Below the pieces are notes generated by a model. It saw only the letters and a program-made list of their open reading frames with translations, did no database searches and had not been told where the DNA came from. From assembly GCA_019828545.1 (NCBI GenBank), contig JACVRA010000438.1, forward strand, positions 1 through 45,245: DNA of 45,245 bases. The letters are read 5' to 3'. Positions 41,601-45,245 of this stretch are shown in pieces. Position 1 is the stretch's first letter. Each line of letters begins with the position of its first letter. The DNA is from Paracamarosporium sp. OC-R06-R3. Lineage: Eukaryota > Ascomycota > Dothideomycetes > Pleosporales > Didymosphaeriaceae. The position numbers and the translations under genes were made by a program.

Positions 41601-43793
41601 CTATTTCCCAACGCAAAATCTAATGATACCAAACATGTTAGCTTCAACAACCACTCGTTGATCATCACCGTCCGGATGCATGGAACCACGACACGCGAGA
41701 TGTGGAGCCGAGACTCCTGCAAGGAAGGCAGGGGCCGAGTCAGTCGACTGCGCCGCGACACCTCTCCCGCAAATGTCTCAACCGAACGTCATCCAAGTGG
41801 CTTGGACGCACGTGCAACTCCGCGAGAACGGTACCGGGCGTGTTTGGGGCGGAAAGCAAGGCGACCAATACCCATACTAAGAACATGGTAGTCCTCGTTA
41901 TGGTGAATCCACCTCCGTGACAGGTCTCATCGGGCGCTTGCTTGTGTGGCGGATCTAGTAGCAAAGCTAGGATGGGTAGACTTACTTTTCGAAAACCACG
42001 CCTAGAACTTCCTCCACATCGCCGCCGCCTCCGCGGCCCGTGATCCTAGCTAGCGTATCCGCAGCTAAACGGAGGGATTCTGCGGCAACAACAATATCGA
42101 CTGAACCGGTTTCTTCATCGTTTTCCGCTCTAGGATCAGTTTGCGCTAGCAAAGGATTCTGCACAGCACTAAGGAACGACTCAAGGTGCAACAAGCATTC
42201 CGACAGCAAGGCCCGCTGCCGCTCAGTTGCGCCTAATGATTCCTGCCAGATGGATGGATCAGGATCTGCTTCAGGAACGAGGGCAGTTGTCATTTCGACG
42301 AAGGCGTCCAGCAATCCGTGAAGGAAAGTTTGGATGCGGCCAGGGTCTTTGCCATCTCCACGAATTGGTTGCATTGCGTCCCGGCAGGAGACGAAGAATA
42401 TTCGTTCAGCGGAAACCCCAAGGGAGGTATGCATCTTGGATCTCCAGTCATCCGCTAGTTGCACGTTGTCGAGCTGGTCAACCTTGTTAATCGCGACAAC
42501 TACGTTGACGCCAATATCGACGCACTGTTTTGCGGTTTCTGCAACCTCCGGGTCCAACTCGGCTGTGGCGTCCTGAACGACTATCAGAACATCGGACTGG
42601 AGAGCACGCTGTTTGGCTCGCTTGATGCCTTCCTGCTCGACAGCTCCCACAGCTTCTGCGCCCACTAGACCTGCCTTTCTTAAGCCCGCCATATCCCCGA
42701 TTTTGACGAGCCATCCGCCTAGATCGACTCCGACTTCGACGACATCCCGAGTCGTCCCGGCTTCTTGGGAGACTATTGCAGCCTCGCGGCCAACAATACG
42801 GTTAAGCAGGCTGCTCTTCCCCGCGTTAGGCGCCCCCAGGAGTGCGACGCTAATGCCGCTGCGCAAAAGCTCCCCACGGACCGCGTTGGCAATGTGAGCT
42901 TCCATCAGCGTGGACAAGGTCTGGATCTGACGTGCCACAGACGCGCAAAGCGTTGCAGGTGACTCGTCAAAGTGTTGATCCTCGGAGAAGTCGATCAAAG
43001 CCTCGAGCTCTCCACGCGCTTGCAGTAAAAGTGTGCGCCAGTGCTCATATCGCGCAGCGAGTGTCGAAGTCGTCCCGCGCACCGAAAGCATGCGCTGTTG
43101 CTCAGTTGTAGCGGACAAAGTTTCGCCCAGCGATTCAATTTGTGGAAGGTCCATGCGGTTGTTCGCAAAAGCGCGGCGAGTGAATTCGCCAGGCTCAGCG
43201 TATCTAATGCTACTGGCAGCCCCCTTCAGACCAGCTGCAGAGTCAGCGCATTGCGGTATGGCAGCCAGCACTGCGCGGACAATGGCAGGGCCACCGTGCA
43301 CGTGCAATTCGAGCACATCTTCGCCCGTAACGGTGTTTGGCGCTGGGAAGTATAGAACGAGCGCGCCTGAATCGAGCAGGGTAGAGGTGGATGGCGGTAT
43401 ATTGGGAGCGTATAGTCTCCGCAGCGTCGCATGTCGTGGTTTCGGGAACGCCTTGGACGGGCAGAGGCCTTGATAAACCTGGCCACCGGGTCAGGGAAGG
43501 CAGGCCCAATGGGTGCAAGGTCTTCATACCTGCCTACATGCTGGGCCAGAGACACGGATGACGGCGATGGCAGCTTTCCCGGGAGCTGTCGACAAGGCGT
43601 ATATGGTCGGTTCGTCTGCTATCGGACGGCGAGAGTGAAGGAGCCGTCGCCGCGTGTGGCTCAGGGAGCGTCGTGGAGATTGGGTGAAGCCATGGTGGAC
43701 ATCAGCTGCTTGGACTCGGCCATGCCGCAAGGCAGTTGGAACGCCTCTTCGTAGCGAATGGGTAGCTCGTAGCAACAAGATGGGGGCTCTCAT
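41601..43793 (-). CDS. MSS1: Mitochondrial tRNA-modification GTPase MSS1/MnmE
   Basis: GTPase that, with MTO1/MnmG, makes the 5-carboxymethylaminomethyl-type modification of wobble uridine in mitochondrial tRNAs. Exons 43793-43530, 43478-41986 and 41619-41601 give 591 aa. The first ~60 residues are Arg-rich without acidic residues (MRAPILLLRATHSLRRG), a mitochondrial presequence. The TrmE_N domain includes TIYALSTAPGKAAIAVIRVS, ELHVHGGPAI and EPGEFTRRAFANNRMDL. The G domain has GAPNAGKSSLLN (P-loop), TTRD, DMAGLR and NKVD. The open frame ends at 41982 with VVFEK, but the last sense codons overlap a GTAAGT donor; a 366-nt intron with a perfect GCTAAC branch site and ATTAG acceptor leads to a 19-nt exon encoding K-FCVGK-stop, the essential FC(I/V)GK C-terminus of the family. 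That exon is my inference and decides the end. Confidence 0.9.
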
Positions 43794-44345
43794 CACGAGA
43801 GCGACTTGACGATGACATTTTGGTGTTGATGTATGGAGACCGCCATTTCCCCACCGCGCTTGGACCCAGCTTCCGCTTGCTGGCGCGCCGCCGAGAACTT
43901 GGCTGCCAGCCCCTGGCACAACCACAGCAACCCCTAGTCATCAAGTTGGAACGTACCATACGGCCTGCTAGTCTCTGTTGACTTTCTTTGCCAAAACGTC
44001 ACTTCTCGTACAGGGCGTTTTGTTTTCTCTGGTCTGTTCCTTTTGGGAGACAGGGACGACCCTTTGAATGAACCACGTCAGGCGACACATCTCCTCCAAA
44101 ACCTCGTCGCTTTGCACGGAGCTTAATATCCTGCAAATCACGCCTGGGGACGGATTGGAAGCTGTATATGATTGAGGAGCTGTTGTTATGTCCAGAGGTT
44201 GCTTAAGTGCGTGACGTCAACTTGCGTCAACCACTCCACTCCATCATATACGCCAACATTTCTCAGTGTGCTGTGTATAATACCAATCGCAAACCCCCAT
44301 AGCGCATCTTTGCTCCCCAGACCTTTGCTTACAATACACAACACG
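43794..44345. promoter_or_regulatory. Divergent promoter of MSS1 and the HAD gene
   Basis: 552 bp between start codons. An in-frame extension of the MSS1 frame reaches 43925 but has no needed ATG. TGTGTATAATACC around 44270-44283 may be a weak TATA region for the HAD gene. No gene is seen. Confidence 0.35.
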
Positions 44346-45068
44346 ATGCCGTCAGCTTGTTTCGATGTCATCGGCACTTGTTTCGATTTTTCTATGCCCA
44401 TTGCTGCCATCCACTCCCGCCTTGGCTCTAAACTGTCCACCGCCAACACTGACCCTAAGACATTGTTCTTCAGCTGGTTCTATGCCGCACAGCGCGACTT
44501 CACATATGTCTCTCTCGCTGGCGCCTACAAGCCAATCGCCGAGATACTAAAATTGACGTTCAAGCGCGCATGTCGTATTGTGGATCTCCCATCTGATGCA
44601 GTAAGCGACGCGGATGTCGCTGCGATTATGGAGGCATTCAAGTCTATGACCCCACGCGAGGGTTTGAAAAACTGTTTCGACGGGTTAAGAGAAGCGGGAT
44701 GGGACGTCTATGCCGTTACGAACGGAGGTGTCGAAACGAGTTTGGCGTATTATCACCGCGCTGACATCGACCTGGATGAGAAGCATCTTCTATCCTGTGA
44801 TGATTTGAAAATTGCGAAGCCAGATGTTAAGGTTTATGAGAATGCGCAGAATCAGATTTCAAAGCAGGGCCAAGGCACACGAGAGGGCGGGACGAGGTGG
44901 TTTGTCGCTGCGCATGCTTGGGATCTAATTGCCGCGAGCAAGGCGGGTTTCAAAACTGCATATCTGGACTTTGAGGAGCATGACCCGGTAACTGAAGTTT
45001 TTGGTGAATTCGACTTGTACGCAGGAAGCATGGAGGAACTCTTGACAAAATTGAAACAGGTTAGTTAA
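44346..45068 (+). CDS. HAD-superfamily hydrolase (haloacid dehalogenase type II-like)
   Basis: Intronless frame of 240 aa from the ATG at 44346; the frame is open further upstream but that part has no similarity. Motif I is ACFDVIGTCFDF with the nucleophile Asp; motif II is YAVTNGG (Thr); motif III is KIAKPDVKVY (Lys); motif IV is AAHAWDLIAASKAGFKTAYL (Asp). A helical cap domain lies between motifs I and II, as in L-2-haloacid dehalogenases. Fungal members of this group rarely have known substrates; dehalogenase or phosphatase activity are both possible. Confidence 0.88.
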   Translation: MPSACFDVIGTCFDFSMPIAAIHSRLGSKLSTANTDPKTLFFSWFYAAQRDFTYVSLAGAYKPIAEILKLTFKRACRIVDLPSDAVSDADVAAIMEAFKSMTPREGLKNCFDGLREAGWDVYAVTNGGVETSLAYYHRADIDLDEKHLLSCDDLKIAKPDVKVYENAQNQISKQGQGTREGGTRWFVAAHAWDLIAASKAGFKTAYLDFEEHDPVTEVFGEFDLYAGSMEELLTKLKQVS

Positions 45069-45245
45069 AGATAGGTGCGGCTTCCACGACATTATTATAT
45101 ATGCTCTTCGTAATCATTAGCAGAACAGCAGTGAAGAAATTGAACTTGAATTACTACAGCTATATATAAATGCCGTATCAGAGATGTTTGGAACGTAGCG
45201 AGGTCAAATTCATTATGTAACGAGGCTGGGGACTAACTGATCATA
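45069..45245. other. Downstream sequence at window end
   Basis: 177 bp after the HAD stop. TATATA-rich stretches (45096-45102, 45161-45170) fit a polyadenylation region. No gene is seen. Confidence 0.3.

Noticed and set aside
41982..41984. TAA as the true end of MSS1
   Set aside because: It lies inside a GTAAGT donor and would remove the conserved FC(I/V)GK terminus, which is found in phase at 41619-41601.
41967..41985. 19-nt or 31-nt intron at the MSS1 end (acceptors at 41967 or 41955)
   Set aside because: Far below the minimum fungal intron size, and the resulting tail lacks FC(I/V)GK.
1..45245. CRISPR arrays, bacterial operons or Shine-Dalgarno sites
   Set aside because: Spliced fungal genes throughout; no spaced direct-repeat array is present.

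Overview
The window is nuclear DNA of a filamentous ascomycete. Nearly every gene is cut by short GT-AG introns (about 45-130 nt), the families are fungal (NCS1 permease, fungal-type Zn-finger regulators, secreted bicupin, arrestin-like adaptors, NB-ARC/TPR relic), and the left edge is an AT-rich, TA-rich block like those left by RIP. A Dothideomycete (Pleosporales-like) is my best guess; the sequence alone does not prove it. Gene models were built by hand from reading frames, splice sites and remembered family conservation; no search was run.

Layout. 1-710: a small transposable element with ~170-bp terminal inverted repeats, each starting with a hairpin; its left end coincides with the window edge. 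711-990: AT-rich. 991-11136: a possible nucleobase/nucleoside-use cluster: NCS1 permease (-), IPNS-like 2OG-Fe(II) dioxygenase (+), two-finger C2H2 regulator with a fungal_trans domain (+), and a secreted adenosine deaminase (ADGF type, +). A TTGGGGGTC motif lies 200-300 bp upstream of three of these genes, in sense orientation each time, and as a near-identical 19-bp tandem dimer in two of them. 11370-12206: frameshifted remnant of an NLR-like (NB-ARC/TPR) gene.

12577-32613: ordinary genes: RS-rich protein with a C-terminal CCCH finger, MFS sugar transporter, atypical zinc-finger protein, secreted oxalate decarboxylase, DUF1275 membrane protein, an arrestin-like protein, an Asx/DEUBAD-domain protein, the R-SNARE SEC22, an alpha/beta hydrolase, a secreted tyrosinase with a collagen-like insert, an unknown protein, and an arrestin-like protein with a PPxY motif. 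33080-34342: HUS1 of the 9-1-1 checkpoint clamp. 34343-40355: 6 kb with no gene I can defend.

40359-41255: a TATA box and pyrimidine-rich leader followed by tiny ORFs with good start contexts, two of which encode almost the same peptide (M-GRGGYN and MA-GRGGYN) with only synonymous differences. This is the most novel-looking element. 41601-43793: the mitochondrial tRNA-modification GTPase MSS1/MnmE (-), whose essential C-terminal FC(I/V)GK motif lies on a 19-nt terminal exon. 44346-45068: HAD-family hydrolase.

The genes do not form one system overall. The left cluster could let the fungus convert external adenosine, take up nucleobases and oxidise a ring or methyl group under one local regulator; SEC22, HUS1 and MSS1 are housekeeping genes.
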